DNA of 64,000 bases from an uncultured Bacilli bacterium (GCA_944359055.1 CALVSO010000006.1:1-64000), one strand, 5' to 3'; positions 1 through 8,392 are shown, counted from the first letter of the stretch. Notes: generated by a model from the letters alone, not told the origin. Numbers and translations: made by a program.

Positions 1-491
1 ATGAAGCACCAAGTATGCCAGAAGCTGCTCCAGTACAACCAATGCCAACGTATGAAGCACCAAGTATGCCAGAAGCTACTCCAGTACAACCAATGCCAAC
101 GTATGAAGCACCAAGTATGCCAGAAGCTGCTCCAGTACAACCAATGCCAACATATGAAGCACCAAGTATGCCAGAAGCTGCTCCAGCACAACCAATGCCA
201 ACATATGAAGCACCAAGTATGCCAGAAGCTGCTCCAGTGCAATCAACTGTTGAACAAACAAATATTAATCCAATGGCAGCTGTTGAAAATTTAAATAAAG
301 AAGATGCAATGGAAGAAGCTTTATCACATACTAATCAATATAGTCCTTTTGAAGCACCAAAGCAAGAAGTAAATAAAGATGTAAAAAGAACAAGTAATAA
401 AGGTGCCTATATATTAATTGGGATAATCTTTGTTATAATGTTGTTATTTATTATTTTCTTGCCACAAATTTCAAAATTATTTGGATGGTAA
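1..491 (+). CDS. Repeat-rich tail-anchored membrane protein (5' end outside window)
   Basis: The reading frame is open from the first base, so the gene begins upstream of the window. The visible part is 4.7 copies of a 17-residue Pro/Met/Glu-rich repeat, then an acidic linker, a basic patch (KDVKRTSNK) and one C-terminal hydrophobic segment (AYILIGIIFVIMLLFIIFLP) ending a few residues before the stop. This is the layout of a C-tail-anchored protein with a disordered cytoplasmic domain. A similarly built protein, with Q-rich repeats and a single membrane span, lies at 56232-57635. I do not recognise a family. The gene ends in a hairpin terminator, and cdaA follows from its own promoter. Confidence 0.75.
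   Translation, partial: EAPSMPEAAPVQPMPTYEAPSMPEATPVQPMPTYEAPSMPEAAPVQPMPTYEAPSMPEAAPAQPMPTYEAPSMPEAAPVQSTVEQTNINPMAAVENLNKEDAMEEALSHTNQYSPFEAPKQEVNKDVKRTSNKGAYILIGIIFVIMLLFIIFLPQISKLFGW
3..241 (+). repeat. 51-bp in-frame tandem repeat, about 4.7 copies visible
   Basis: Copies start at 3, 54, 105, 156 and 207 (the last partial). Each encodes 17 residues of the type EAPSMPEAAPVQPMPTY. The copies differ by only a few point changes, so they arose recently and can expand or contract without shifting the frame. The array continues to the left of the window. Confidence 0.95.
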
Positions 492-492
492 T

Positions 493-514
493 AAGTGACG
501 AAAGTCACTTTTTT
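493..514 (+). terminator. Intrinsic terminator
   Basis: A 7-bp stem (AAGTGAC/GTCACTT) with a GAAA tetraloop is followed by a T-run, just after the stop of the repeat protein. Confidence 0.85.
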
Positions 515-525
515 CTACTAAAATG

Positions 526-545
526 TGATATAATTTAAAAGGAGG
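526..545 (+). promoter_or_regulatory. Extended -10 promoter and SD of cdaA
   Basis: TGATATAAT (TATAAT at 529-534) is an extended -10 box. The SD GGAGG starts only 7 nt after it, at 541-545, and ATG is at 551. The predicted transcript would therefore start about at the SD. The same compact layout recurs at many genes in this window. Confidence 0.6.
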
Positions 546-550
546 TAAAA

Positions 551-1363
551 ATGACTTTTGATGGAATAGTTGATTTATTAAAAAAAATAATTGATGTTCT
601 TATTGTTTGGATGGCACTTTATTATATCTTAAAAAGTGTAAGAAAAAATGTAAAAATGGTATTATTATTCAAAGGAATAATAATTATTATAGTATTAAAA
701 ATATTCAGTGATTTATTAGGGTTAGTTACAATTGGATTCTTATTAGATTATGTTATTGAGTGGGGACCACTTGCTTTAATAGTAATTTTTCAACCTGAAA
801 TACGAAGTGTTTTGGAACAATTGGGTAGAAGTCAATTGTTAGGTAGACATAAAGCTTTAACAGTTGATGAAAGAGAAAAAATGGTTTATGAAATAACTAC
901 TGCTTTAGATTATTTAAGAAAACAATCAATTGGAGCTTTAATTGTTTTAGAAAGAGATAATAGTTTAAATGATTATATTGAAAAATCTAAAAAAATATAT
1001 GCTGATATATCATCTGATTTATTAATTTCAATATTCTTTCCAAACAATCCATTGCATGATGGAGGAGTAATAATTCAAGGAGATAAAATAACTAGTGCAG
1101 GAGCTGTTTTCCCAACTAGTGATAGTCTAAAAATAAGTAAAAGACTTGGAACAAGACATAGAGCCGCTTTAGGTATTTCCGAAATTAGTGATTGTATTTC
1201 TATAATTGTTTCAGAAGAAACAGGTAGACTTTCTTTAGCTATTGATGGTGAATTAAATTATAATTTAACATTAGATGAAGTAAAATTACGTTTATTAGAA
1301 GAATTAAGACCTAAAAAAGAAGTTTATCTAGATGAGGAGGAAGAAAAAAATGAAAATAATTAA
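551..1363 (+). CDS. cdaA: Diadenylate cyclase CdaA
   Basis: This enzyme makes cyclic di-AMP from two ATP at the cytoplasmic membrane. The 270-aa protein has hydrophobic segments over about residues 1-75, then the DisA_N cyclase domain. Catalytic motifs are visible: H169-D170-G171-G172 at the place of the usual DGA motif, and T201-R202-H203-R204 (RHR). The third position of DGA is Gly rather than Ala, a mild deviation. The start has a good SD (GGAGG, 541-545). cdaR follows with a 14-nt overlap, the standard cdaA-cdaR pair; glmM, often third, is not here. Confidence 0.95.
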   Translation: MTFDGIVDLLKKIIDVLIVWMALYYILKSVRKNVKMVLLFKGIIIIIVLKIFSDLLGLVTIGFLLDYVIEWGPLALIVIFQPEIRSVLEQLGRSQLLGRHKALTVDEREKMVYEITTALDYLRKQSIGALIVLERDNSLNDYIEKSKKIYADISSDLLISIFFPNNPLHDGGVIIQGDKITSAGAVFPTSDSLKISKRLGTRHRAALGISEISDCISIIVSEETGRLSLAIDGELNYNLTLDEVKLRLLEELRPKKEVYLDEEEEKNENN

Positions 1364-2699
1364 AAGTATTTATTCTTTTTTCTCAAAATTAATAGATAAA
1401 ATTATAGTAGTACCAATCAGTAAATTGATTTTAATAATTAATAAAAAATTTGATACTCCAAGTAGAAAGTTTGAAAATTGGTTATCAAAATCAAATACTT
1501 TATTATTTATATCTTTAGCTATGGCTATTTTAACATTTATTGTTATCGATCAAAGAATATTAATATATTCAGAAAGTTCAGCAGAAGTTTTAACTGATCA
1601 AAAAGTTACAGTATTATATGATGAAGATAATTATGTTGTAGAAGGTGTTCCAGAAAATGTTGATATAACTTTAATAGGAAATAAAGCAGATTTATATATT
1701 GCTAAACAATCTCCTACTAATGAAGTTGTAGTTGATTTATGGGGATTAAAACCTGGTACTCATAAAGTTGATATAAAATATAATCAAATAAGTGGTGGAA
1801 TAAAATATAGCGTTAATCCATCTGTCGCAACAGTAATAATATATGAAAAAGTAGCAGCTAGTAAAACTTTATCTGTTGATTTATTAAATCAGGATGCATT
1901 AGATGAAAGATATATAATTGATGAAATAACAGCTAAAGAAGATTCTGTTACTATAAAAGGTGCTTCATATAAAGTTGATAGTGTTGCAACAGTAAAAGCA
2001 TTAGTAGATATAAAATCTTTACCTAAAATTGTTTTAGGAGAAAAAATTACTGTTTCGGCTCCATTAGTTGCTTATGATGAATTAGGTAACGTAGTTGATG
2101 CTGAAATAAGTCCAGCTAAAGTTGATGTTGAATTGTTAATTCAATCACCAAGCAAAGAAGTACCAATTCAAGTAATACCTACTGGAAATGTTATTTATAA
2201 TATGGGTATTAGCAATTTAATAGTTAATAATAATGAAAATACTACAGTTACTATTTATGGACCAACAGAGGTAATTTCTGCAATTGAATATTTACCTGTT
2301 TATGTAAATGTTGAGGGATTATCTGAAGATACTCAATTTAAAGTTGATTTACAAAAACCAACCGGCGTTAAATATATGAGCGTTAACAATGTTACTATTG
2401 ATGTAAAATTAAGTAGTGATATAAGTAATATTAATATTGAAAATGTTGGTATATCTCAAATTAATTTGGGTAGCAATTATGGTGTTACACCAGTAGATAT
2501 TGATAGTGTTACTGTAAAACTTAAAGGTGTTACTGATATCGTAAATGGTATTACGGCATCTGATATTAATGTTTATGTTGATTTAAAAGGACTTGGTGTT
2601 GGTACTCATGAAGTATCTATAATTGTTACTGGTAACGATTATAGAGTAGAGTATTTACCATCAGTTTTAAAAATGAAAGTAAAAATATATGAAAAATAA
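1350..2699 (+). CDS. cdaR: CdaR, YbbR-domain regulator of CdaA
   Basis: The protein has 449 residues: an N-terminal stretch with one membrane span at about residues 42-62 (LLFISLAMAILTFIVIDQRI), then a long extracytoplasmic part built of successive YbbR-type beta domains. In other Firmicutes CdaR binds CdaA and adjusts c-di-AMP output. I choose ATG 1350 because the SD (GAGGAGGA, about 1333-1340) lies just upstream. An ATG at 1332 in the same frame would sit in front of that SD. The gene overlaps cdaA by 14 nt, so translation is probably coupled. Confidence 0.92.
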   Translation: MKIIKSIYSFFSKLIDKIIVVPISKLILIINKKFDTPSRKFENWLSKSNTLLFISLAMAILTFIVIDQRILIYSESSAEVLTDQKVTVLYDEDNYVVEGVPENVDITLIGNKADLYIAKQSPTNEVVVDLWGLKPGTHKVDIKYNQISGGIKYSVNPSVATVIIYEKVAASKTLSVDLLNQDALDERYIIDEITAKEDSVTIKGASYKVDSVATVKALVDIKSLPKIVLGEKITVSAPLVAYDELGNVVDAEISPAKVDVELLIQSPSKEVPIQVIPTGNVIYNMGISNLIVNNNENTTVTIYGPTEVISAIEYLPVYVNVEGLSEDTQFKVDLQKPTGVKYMSVNNVTIDVKLSSDISNINIENVGISQINLGSNYGVTPVDIDSVTVKLKGVTDIVNGITASDINVYVDLKGLGVGTHEVSIIVTGNDYRVEYLPSVLKMKVKIYEK

Positions 2700-2722
2700 A
2701 CTTCGCTTTGAAGTTTATTTTT
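2698..2722. terminator. Bidirectional terminator between cdaR and the DUF378 gene
   Basis: A 7-bp stem AAACTTC/GAAGTTT with a GCTTT loop is followed by a T-rich tract on the + strand and an A-rich one upstream. It serves both convergent genes. Confidence 0.8.
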
Positions 2723-2921
2723 CTATATGGTCAAATAAAATACCAATATTTATTAAACCAGTAATTCCGACTAATGTATAAATAATTCTTGATAACATAG
2801 ATCCTTCACCAAAAATATAAGAAACTAAGTTAAAATCAAATATACCTATTAATCCCCAAACTACTGCTCCTATAATGGTAAGAACTAAACAAACTTTTTG
2901 TAAAGTTTCCAAAATAATCAT
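2715..2921 (-). CDS. DUF378 (YuzA-like) small membrane protein
   Basis: This 68-aa protein has two membrane spans (about residues 9-30 and 45-62) and the DUF378 pattern: VVWGLIGIF in the first span and RIIYTLVGITGL in the second. Function is unknown for the family. The usual length is about 65-75 aa, so it is complete. The SD (GGAATG) is weak to moderate. It stands alone on the minus strand between the cdaR operon and the lipoprotein gene. Confidence 0.85.
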   Translation of the reverse strand: MIILETLQKVCLVLTIIGAVVWGLIGIFDFNLVSYIFGEGSMLSRIIYTLVGITGLINIGILFDHIEK

Positions 2922-3018
2922 TCCTTTCTATATTCATAAATATTTTAAACAAAAAAATAAAAATTATACATTTTTCATAAATATATTCAATATAATTAAT
3001 TGAACAGGAGTGAAAAAA

Positions 3019-4011
3019 ATGAAAAAATTTTTATTATTTATTTTATTAGGATTATTTTGTTTAACAACAGTTGGATGTGGAAAATATGGTGAAAAAGATA
3101 TTTTAAAAGATTTAAATAAGAAAATAACTAAAACTGATAGTTATTATTTAACTGGTGAATTAGAAATAATAAATAATGAAGATAGTTATTTGTATAATGT
3201 TGAAGTTGCTTATCAAAAAGATAATAATTTTAAAGTTAGTTTAATAAATAAAACAAATAATCACGAACAAATAATTTTAAAAAATAGTGATGGAGTTTAT
3301 GTTTTAACCCCTTCTTTAAACAAAAGTTTTAAATTTCAAAGTGAATGGCCTTATAATAATTCACAAAGCTACATATTACAAACAATTTTAAAAGATATTG
3401 AAAGTGATAATGAAAAAATATTTGAAGAAGTTGATGGTAATTATGTGTTTACAACAAAAGTAAATTATACAAATAATAACGAATTAACTAAACAAAAAAT
3501 AACATTAGATAAAGATTTAAATTTAAAATCAGTTGTTGTTTTAAATGAAAAAGACGAAATTCAAATGAAAATGAACTTTAATGCAATTGATTATAAAGCA
3601 ACATACGATGAAACTTATTTCACATTACAAGGAAACATGAAAAATGTTGAAACTGAAACTACTAGTAAAACATTAGATAGTATAATATATCCAATGTATA
3701 TTCCAGAAAATACACAGTTATCTGGTCAAGAAAAAGTAACTACTGATACTGGTGAAAGAATAATTTTAACATTTAGTGGCGAAAATCCATTTACTATTGT
3801 TCAAGAAGCTGCATCAGTTGCTGAAGAAATGTTAACCATTCCAATGTATGGAGAACCATATATAATAACAGATACAGTTGGAGCTTTATCAGATAATTCT
3901 GTTTCTTGGGTAAGTAATGGTGTTGAATTTTATGTCGTATCTGATAAATTAAATAGTGAACAATTATTAGATGTTGCTAACTCAATAAATACTATGACAA
4001 TTGGAAAATAA
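3019..4011 (+). CDS. LolA-fold lipoprotein, YdcC/GerS-like
   Basis: This 330-aa lipoprotein has a short signal peptide and a lipobox ending TTVGC, with Cys at about residue 19. The body consists of beta-strand repeats typical of the LolA/RseB-like fold (LTGELEI, YNVEVAYQKDNNFKV, KQKITLDKDLNLKSV). In spore formers the YdcC/GerS proteins of this fold are made in the mother cell and GerS is needed for cortex hydrolysis. That role is an inference here, favoured by the many sporulation genes nearby. I choose ATG 3019 (SD CAGGAG at 3005-3010) over the upstream in-frame GTG at 3010. A terminator follows directly. Confidence 0.7.
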   Translation: MKKFLLFILLGLFCLTTVGCGKYGEKDILKDLNKKITKTDSYYLTGELEIINNEDSYLYNVEVAYQKDNNFKVSLINKTNNHEQIILKNSDGVYVLTPSLNKSFKFQSEWPYNNSQSYILQTILKDIESDNEKIFEEVDGNYVFTTKVNYTNNNELTKQKITLDKDLNLKSVVVLNEKDEIQMKMNFNAIDYKATYDETYFTLQGNMKNVETETTSKTLDSIIYPMYIPENTQLSGQEKVTTDTGERIILTFSGENPFTIVQEAASVAEEMLTIPMYGEPYIITDTVGALSDNSVSWVSNGVEFYVVSDKLNSEQLLDVANSINTMTIGK

Positions 4012-4012
4012 T

Positions 4013-4052
4013 GAAACATTTGTGAAAGAAAATAAAAATGTTTCTTTTTTTT
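4013..4052 (+). terminator. Intrinsic terminator
   Basis: A 9-bp stem GAAACATTT/AAATGTTTC with a 14-nt loop is followed by a run of T. Confidence 0.85.
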
Positions 4053-4087
4053 AATAATTATGTTATAATTACTTTAGGTGAAGAAAG

Positions 4088-4600
4088 ATGGCAAAAGAAA
4101 AAAATGTCAAAAAAGCAAATTATGAAGACAATGAGATTTCAAAATTAATAAAATTAATTGTAATAGTAACTATAATATTTTTGGCTTTTTATGCAATAAC
4201 ATACTTTGTAAATAAAAAGGATGAACCAAAAGAAGAAACAAGTACATCAACAATTCAATATGATGAAATATTGATTGGTAATTTGTTGACTCAACCAAAT
4301 GATGATTATTATGTTATGATTTATGATGAAGATGATTATAATAAAGTAGTTTATGATGCATATCTTAGTATGTATTCTAAAAAAGAGGATGCTTTAAGAT
4401 ATTATACTGCAACTTTAAATAATCCATTTAATGAAATATTTAAATCTGATAAATCAAATTTTGAAATAAGTAAAATAAATGATTTAAAATTAACTGGTTC
4501 TACATTAATAAAAGTTAGCGATAAAAAAATACAAAAATATTATGAAGGCGAAGATATTATAGAACATTTAAAAGAAATCTCTAAAGAAGAAGATGAATAG
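4088..4600 (+). CDS. Membrane-anchored thioredoxin-like protein without cysteines (tentative)
   Basis: This 170-aa protein has one N-terminal membrane span (about residues 21-42), a short Glu/Thr linker and a soluble outer domain. The outer domain starts YYVMIYDEDDYN and ends STLIKVSDKKIQKYYEG, reminiscent of the first strand and the last strand-turn of a thioredoxin fold. No Cys is present, so it would not be a redox enzyme. A TATAAT at 4064-4069 is followed 7 nt later by the SD AGGTG and then ATG. A terminator overlaps its end, and tRNA-Glu follows. The fold assignment is a guess from pattern. Confidence 0.55.
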   Translation: MAKEKNVKKANYEDNEISKLIKLIVIVTIIFLAFYAITYFVNKKDEPKEETSTSTIQYDEILIGNLLTQPNDDYYVMIYDEDDYNKVVYDAYLSMYSKKEDALRYYTATLNNPFNEIFKSDKSNFEISKINDLKLTGSTLIKVSDKKIQKYYEGEDIIEHLKEISKEEDE

Positions 4601-4618
4601 TTACATCTTCTTAATTTT
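4587..4618 (+). terminator. Terminator overlapping the end of the preceding gene
   Basis: A 9-bp stem AAGAAGATG/CATCTTCTT with an 8-nt loop that carries the stop codon is followed by AATTTT. It ends one base before the tRNA. Confidence 0.7.
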
Positions 4619-4695
4619 GGCCTGTTGGTGAAGTGGTTTAACACATAACCCTCTCAAGGTTACATTCATGGGTCCGAATCCCATACAGGTCACCA
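4619..4695 (+). tRNA. tRNA-Glu (CTC anticodon), CCA encoded
   Basis: The acceptor GGCCTGT pairs with ACAGGTC (one G-U). The D arm is GTG/CAC, with GG in the loop. The anticodon stem is TAACC/GGTTA with loop CTCTCAA, giving CTC (reads GAG). The T stem is ATGGG/CCCAT, and CCA is encoded at 4693-4695. The T loop reads TCCGAAT, so position 55, almost always U (pseudouridine), is C. Confidence 0.9.
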
Positions 4696-4707
4696 AAATG
4701 TAAACAA

Positions 4708-4735
4708 AATAATTTTTTATAGTAATTATTTTTTA
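4708..4735 (+). terminator. Terminator after tRNA-Glu
   Basis: A 7-bp AT-only stem AATAATT/AATTATT with a 9-nt loop and a T-run. The stem is weak but well placed. Confidence 0.5.
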
Positions 4736-4769
4736 AATATGATATTATATATAAGAGGATTGATTATTT

Positions 4770-6071
4770 ATGGAAGATAAAAAGAAAAAAGTAACTAAAA
4801 AAAATGTCAATATTGATGAAGTAACAAAAAAAATAAATAAAAAAACATCTGAGATTAAAAAAAATATTAAAGAAGATATTAAAGAAGAAAAAAAAGTTGA
4901 AACTAAAAACAATTTTGGTGTTTTTGAATATACAATTTTAATTGTTATTGTTGCTTTAATATTTTCTTTAGCTGGTTATTTTATAGGAAAACGAGCTAAT
5001 TTTGGCACTGAAGATTATTCTACAGCAACAAAAGAAATACAAAAATTTATCGAAGAATATAATTATGTCTTAGAAAATTATTATGGTGATATCGATAAAG
5101 ATGAATTAATTACTAATGCTATTAAAGGAATGTTAAGTTCATTAGATGAATATTCTGGTTTTGTTGGAGAAGAATCAAATAATTTTTCAATAACTTTAAA
5201 AGGAGAGTATGAAGGATTAGGTATTGGTGTAGTAAATAATTCAAATAACGATATTATTATATCAACTATTTACCCAAATAGTCCTGCTTCAAAAGCTGGG
5301 TTAAAAGAAAATGATAAAGTAATAAAATTTAATGATACTGATGTAAGTGGCATGTCTACTTCTGATTTGGTTGATAAAATATCAAATACAGAAAACATTA
5401 AATTAACTGTTTTAAGAGATGAAGAAGAATTAACTTTTGAATTAAAAAAAGATAAAATTGTTATTGAATCTGTTCATTCTGAAATGAAGGAAAATAATAT
5501 TGGTTATATTAAAGTTGACATATTTGCTGAAAATACATATTCACAATTTAAAGAAGCTTTAGAATCATTAGAAAATAATGGTATGAAAAGTTTAATAATT
5601 GATTTAAGAGGAAATAGTGGTGGACATTTAACTGCTGTTGAAGATATGTTAAGTTTATTTATGAATAATAAACATATTATATATCAAACCGAAGATAAAA
5701 ATGGTGTTGAAAAAGTATATTCTAGTGGTAATAAAGATAAAGAATATAAAATAGTTATTTTACAAGATTTAGGAAGTGCTTCTGCTAGTGAAATTATGGC
5801 AAGTTCATTAAAAGAACAATTAGGAGCTTACATAATAGGTAAAACTAGTTATGGAAAAGGAACAGTTCAAAGTTTACAAAATGTTACAGGTATTGGTCAA
5901 TATAAAGTAACAACTAAAAAATGGTTAACATCAAATGGTGAATGGATTAATGAAAAAGGTATTGTTCCTGATTTAGAAGTTTCATTGACTTCTGATTATA
6001 TTCAAAATCCTACCTTAGAAAATGATGCACAATATCAAGCGGCAATAAAATATTTAAATGAAAATGCTTAG
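4770..6071 (+). CDS. S41 C-terminal processing protease, CtpA/CtpB type
   Basis: This 433-aa serine protease is anchored by one span (about residues 53-74) after a Lys-rich cytoplasmic tail of about 50 residues. A PDZ domain follows (GEYEGLGIGVV to about residue 230), then the S41 catalytic domain. The catalytic Ser is S338 in SASASE and the general base Lys is K363 in YGKGTVQ, 25 residues apart as in Tsp/Prc. In Bacillus, CtpB processes SpoIVFA during sporulation, and vegetative CtpA has other roles. Which applies here cannot be told. The long Lys-rich cytoplasmic extension is unusual. Confidence 0.9.
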   Translation: MEDKKKKVTKKNVNIDEVTKKINKKTSEIKKNIKEDIKEEKKVETKNNFGVFEYTILIVIVALIFSLAGYFIGKRANFGTEDYSTATKEIQKFIEEYNYVLENYYGDIDKDELITNAIKGMLSSLDEYSGFVGEESNNFSITLKGEYEGLGIGVVNNSNNDIIISTIYPNSPASKAGLKENDKVIKFNDTDVSGMSTSDLVDKISNTENIKLTVLRDEEELTFELKKDKIVIESVHSEMKENNIGYIKVDIFAENTYSQFKEALESLENNGMKSLIIDLRGNSGGHLTAVEDMLSLFMNNKHIIYQTEDKNGVEKVYSSGNKDKEYKIVILQDLGSASASEIMASSLKEQLGAYIIGKTSYGKGTVQSLQNVTGIGQYKVTTKKWLTSNGEWINEKGIVPDLEVSLTSDYIQNPTLENDAQYQAAIKYLNENA

Positions 6072-6082
6072 GCATTTTTTTT
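6061..6082 (+). terminator. Terminator of the protease gene
   Basis: AAATGC/GCATTT stem with a TTAG loop that includes the stop codon, followed by eight T. Confidence 0.8.
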
Positions 6083-6141
6083 AATGTGTGAGTTTTTGTG
6101 ATTTTTTACGTGTAATAAGTGATTAAGAAAGGAGTGTTTTA

Positions 6142-6684
6142 ATGAATGGATCATATAATTATTATCGTTTTTTACAAGGTGATGAAGATGGCTTGGTAGA
6201 AATAATTAGAGAATATAAAGATGGATTGATATTTTATTTAAATACTTTTACTAATGATATTTTTGTTGCTGAAGAACTTGCTATGGACACTTTTGTAAAA
6301 ATTGGAATAAAAAAATTAAAAAATAAAAAATATGCGTCATTTAAAACTTGGTTATATACTATTGGAAAAAATATTGCTATTGATTATTTAAGAAAAAATT
6401 CTAAAAAAAATATTCCGCTTGATGACAAAAATATTTTTAGTGAATCAATTTTAGAAACTGTTCTAAAAGATGAAAGAAAAATTATCATTCACAAAGCTAT
6501 GAATAATTTAAAGATGGAATATAAGCAAGTATTATGGCTAGCTTACTTTGAAAAATTTAGTAATAAAGAAATATCTATAATTATGAAGAAAAAAGTACAT
6601 AATGTTGAGACACTTTTATATCGTGCTAAAAAATCATTAAAAAAAGAATTAGAAATGGAGGAATATTTTTATGAGAACTTATAA
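6142..6684 (+). CDS. ECF-type RNA polymerase sigma factor
   Basis: The 180-aa protein has sigma-70 region 2 at about residues 20-90 (ELAMDTFVKIG, FKTWLYTIGKNIAIDYLRK) and region 4 at about 115-170 (MEYKQVLWLAYFEKFSNKEISIIM, RAKKSLKKEL). Regions 1 and 3 are missing, as expected for the ECF group. It has a strong SD (GAAAGGAG) before ATG 6142. The next gene overlaps by 14 nt and looks like its membrane anti-sigma partner. The upstream stretch 6083-6130 holds several GTG-rich short repeats that may contain its own promoter, but no known ECF consensus can be assigned. Confidence 0.88.
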   Translation: MNGSYNYYRFLQGDEDGLVEIIREYKDGLIFYLNTFTNDIFVAEELAMDTFVKIGIKKLKNKKYASFKTWLYTIGKNIAIDYLRKNSKKNIPLDDKNIFSESILETVLKDERKIIIHKAMNNLKMEYKQVLWLAYFEKFSNKEISIIMKKKVHNVETLLYRAKKSLKKELEMEEYFYENL

Positions 6685-7291
6685 GGAAATGGCCGATGAA
6701 GTATTGTATCGAATAAAAAAAGAAAAAATAAAACGAAGAAAATATCTAATTGTTTCTTTGTCTATAATATTTATTTTACCAATATTTACATTTTTATTAG
6801 TTAATCAAAATTCATATATTAATGACAAATTTTTAGAAAATTCTGTGATAATAACCAATTATAAAACTGATTTAGATCAATCTTATACACCGCCTAAAAA
6901 TGGTGAATATTATTGTTTAACAGAAGTAAATGAAGCAAGAAAAAAGTATATAGATAAAAATGTTAGTTATTTATTGAATATTAATTTATTTAAAGAAAAC
7001 AATGGTGAATATGTTGACATTAAAGAAGAAGAATATATACAAGAATTAAAAAGATTATCAGATGAAGGTTATAAATTTTATAAAGTATATTATTGGTTAT
7101 ATAATGATTCTAAAACAGAAAAAATATATTATCCAATAATTATGATAAAATTAACAGAAGATCAATTACAAAAGTTTAAAGCAAGTGACAATTATGGTTA
7201 TACCTTTAGATTTATAACAAATGAAGATTATTCGTCAATAGAATTTAATGAAAACAATGTTATTAGTAGTTTTGATGCCTATTATGAATAA
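6671..7291 (+). CDS. Single-span membrane protein, probable anti-sigma factor
   Basis: This 206-aa protein has a short basic cytoplasmic N-terminus of about 23 residues (KKEKIKRRK), one span (YLIVSLSIIFILPIFTFLLV) and an outer domain of about 160 residues with no clear family match. Its start lies inside the sigma-factor gene (14-nt overlap, SD ATGGAGG). Sigma factor followed by a translationally coupled single-span protein is the usual sigma/anti-sigma pair. The cytoplasmic part is very short for a classical anti-sigma domain and has no visible zinc motif, so the role rests on context. Confidence 0.6.
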   Translation: MRTYKEMADEVLYRIKKEKIKRRKYLIVSLSIIFILPIFTFLLVNQNSYINDKFLENSVIITNYKTDLDQSYTPPKNGEYYCLTEVNEARKKYIDKNVSYLLNINLFKENNGEYVDIKEEEYIQELKRLSDEGYKFYKVYYWLYNDSKTEKIYYPIIMIKLTEDQLQKFKASDNYGYTFRFITNEDYSSIEFNENNVISSFDAYYE

Positions 7292-7319
7292 TTTAAATGC
7301 ATTTTGTTTTAAAAATATA

Positions 7320-7360
7320 TTGTAATAATTTATTTTATTTTATATAATATTAATGGTGAT
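7320..7360 (+). promoter_or_regulatory. SigA-type promoter of the tsa operon
   Basis: TTGTAA (7320-7325), 17-nt spacer, TATAAT (7343-7348). SD GGTGAT starts 7 nt later and ATG is at 7365. Confidence 0.7.
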
Positions 7361-7364
7361 ATAA

Positions 7365-7814
7365 ATGGAATATAAAGTTACAATGAAAGATGAATATGAT
7401 ACTATTGAATTAGCACAAAATTTAGAATCTGAAAAGTTTCCTAATATGATTATTTGTTTAAATGGTGAATTAGGAAGCGGGAAAACTTTATTTACAAAAG
7501 GATTCGCTAAAGCATTAGGAATTAAAGATAATATTACAAGCCCTACTTTTTCAATTATAAAAGAGTATTCTGGAGAATTACCACTTTATCATATGGATGT
7601 TTATAGATTAGATGGTAATACTAGTGGAGTTAATATTGAAGAGTATTACACTAAAGGTGGAGTAGTTATAATTGAATGGGCTGATACCATTAAAGATATT
7701 TTACCTAAAGAAAGATTAGATATTAAAATTAAAGTATTAGATGAAAATAAAAGAGTTTTAATTATTACTCCTTATGGTAAACAATATGAAGAATTATGTG
7801 AGGCAGTATTATGA
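7365..7814 (+). CDS. tsaE: tRNA t6A biosynthesis ATPase TsaE
   Basis: The 149-aa protein has a Walker A motif (GELGSGKT, about residues 31-38) and the TsaE signature SPTFSIIKEY followed by HMDVYRL. It is the ATPase that drives turnover of the TsaBD complex adding threonylcarbamoyl to A37 of ANN-decoding tRNAs. It heads a tight operon tsaE-tsaB-rimI-tsaD, with 4-nt to 20-nt overlaps between successive genes. Confidence 0.95.
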   Translation: MEYKVTMKDEYDTIELAQNLESEKFPNMIICLNGELGSGKTLFTKGFAKALGIKDNITSPTFSIIKEYSGELPLYHMDVYRLDGNTSGVNIEEYYTKGGVVIIEWADTIKDILPKERLDIKIKVLDENKRVLIITPYGKQYEELCEAVL

Positions 7815-8392
7815 AATATCTTTTTATAGATACTTGTTCAAATTGTTTAATTATAAGTACAATTATTAATAATAAACTTGATTATTTTTTTATTGATAAA
7901 AATAATAATGATACATCTTCTAAAGTCATGAAAGTTTTAAAAGAAGCAGTTTGTGATATAAATACTGTGGATAAAATATTTGTTGTTAACGGTCCAGGTT
8001 CTTTTACTGGTATTAGAGTAGGTGTAACAATTGCAAAAACAATTGGTTTTTGTTTAAATATACCAATTATTAAATTAAGTGAATTAGAATTATTAGCTAC
8101 TACTAAAACAGATACTAAATATAATGTTTCGTTAATTGATGCTAGACGTGGATATGTTTATTCAGGAATTTATGATAAAGATTTAAATTGTTATTTAGAA
8201 GATCAACATATTTTATTAAATGATATAAAATATCCTGATAGTTATACAGTAATTGATAATTATGATAATATTGATTTACTTAAAATAATTAAAAAGCATG
8301 AATTTGATGAACCAATAAATCCACATGATTTAAAACCTAATTATTTAAAAAGAACTGAAGCTGAAGAAAAATTAGATGATAAAAGAAGTTAA
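7811..8392 (+). CDS. tsaB: t6A complex subunit TsaB
   Basis: The 193-aa protein is an ASKHA-fold pseudo-enzyme that scaffolds TsaD. The family motif GPGSFTGIRVGV is at about residues 59-70 and LIDARRGYVYSG at about 107-118. Its start overlaps the tsaE stop by 4 nt (ATGA). The length, slightly under the usual 215-230 aa, reflects a short C-terminus. Confidence 0.93.
   Translation: MKYLFIDTCSNCLIISTIINNKLDYFFIDKNNNDTSSKVMKVLKEAVCDINTVDKIFVVNGPGSFTGIRVGVTIAKTIGFCLNIPIIKLSELELLATTKTDTKYNVSLIDARRGYVYSGIYDKDLNCYLEDQHILLNDIKYPDSYTVIDNYDNIDLLKIIKKHEFDEPINPHDLKPNYLKRTEAEEKLDDKRS

Noticed and set aside
1332-1349. Upstream ATG start for cdaR
   Set aside because: The bases between 1332 and 1349 form the SD GAGGAGGA for the ATG at 1350, so the upstream start would have no SD.
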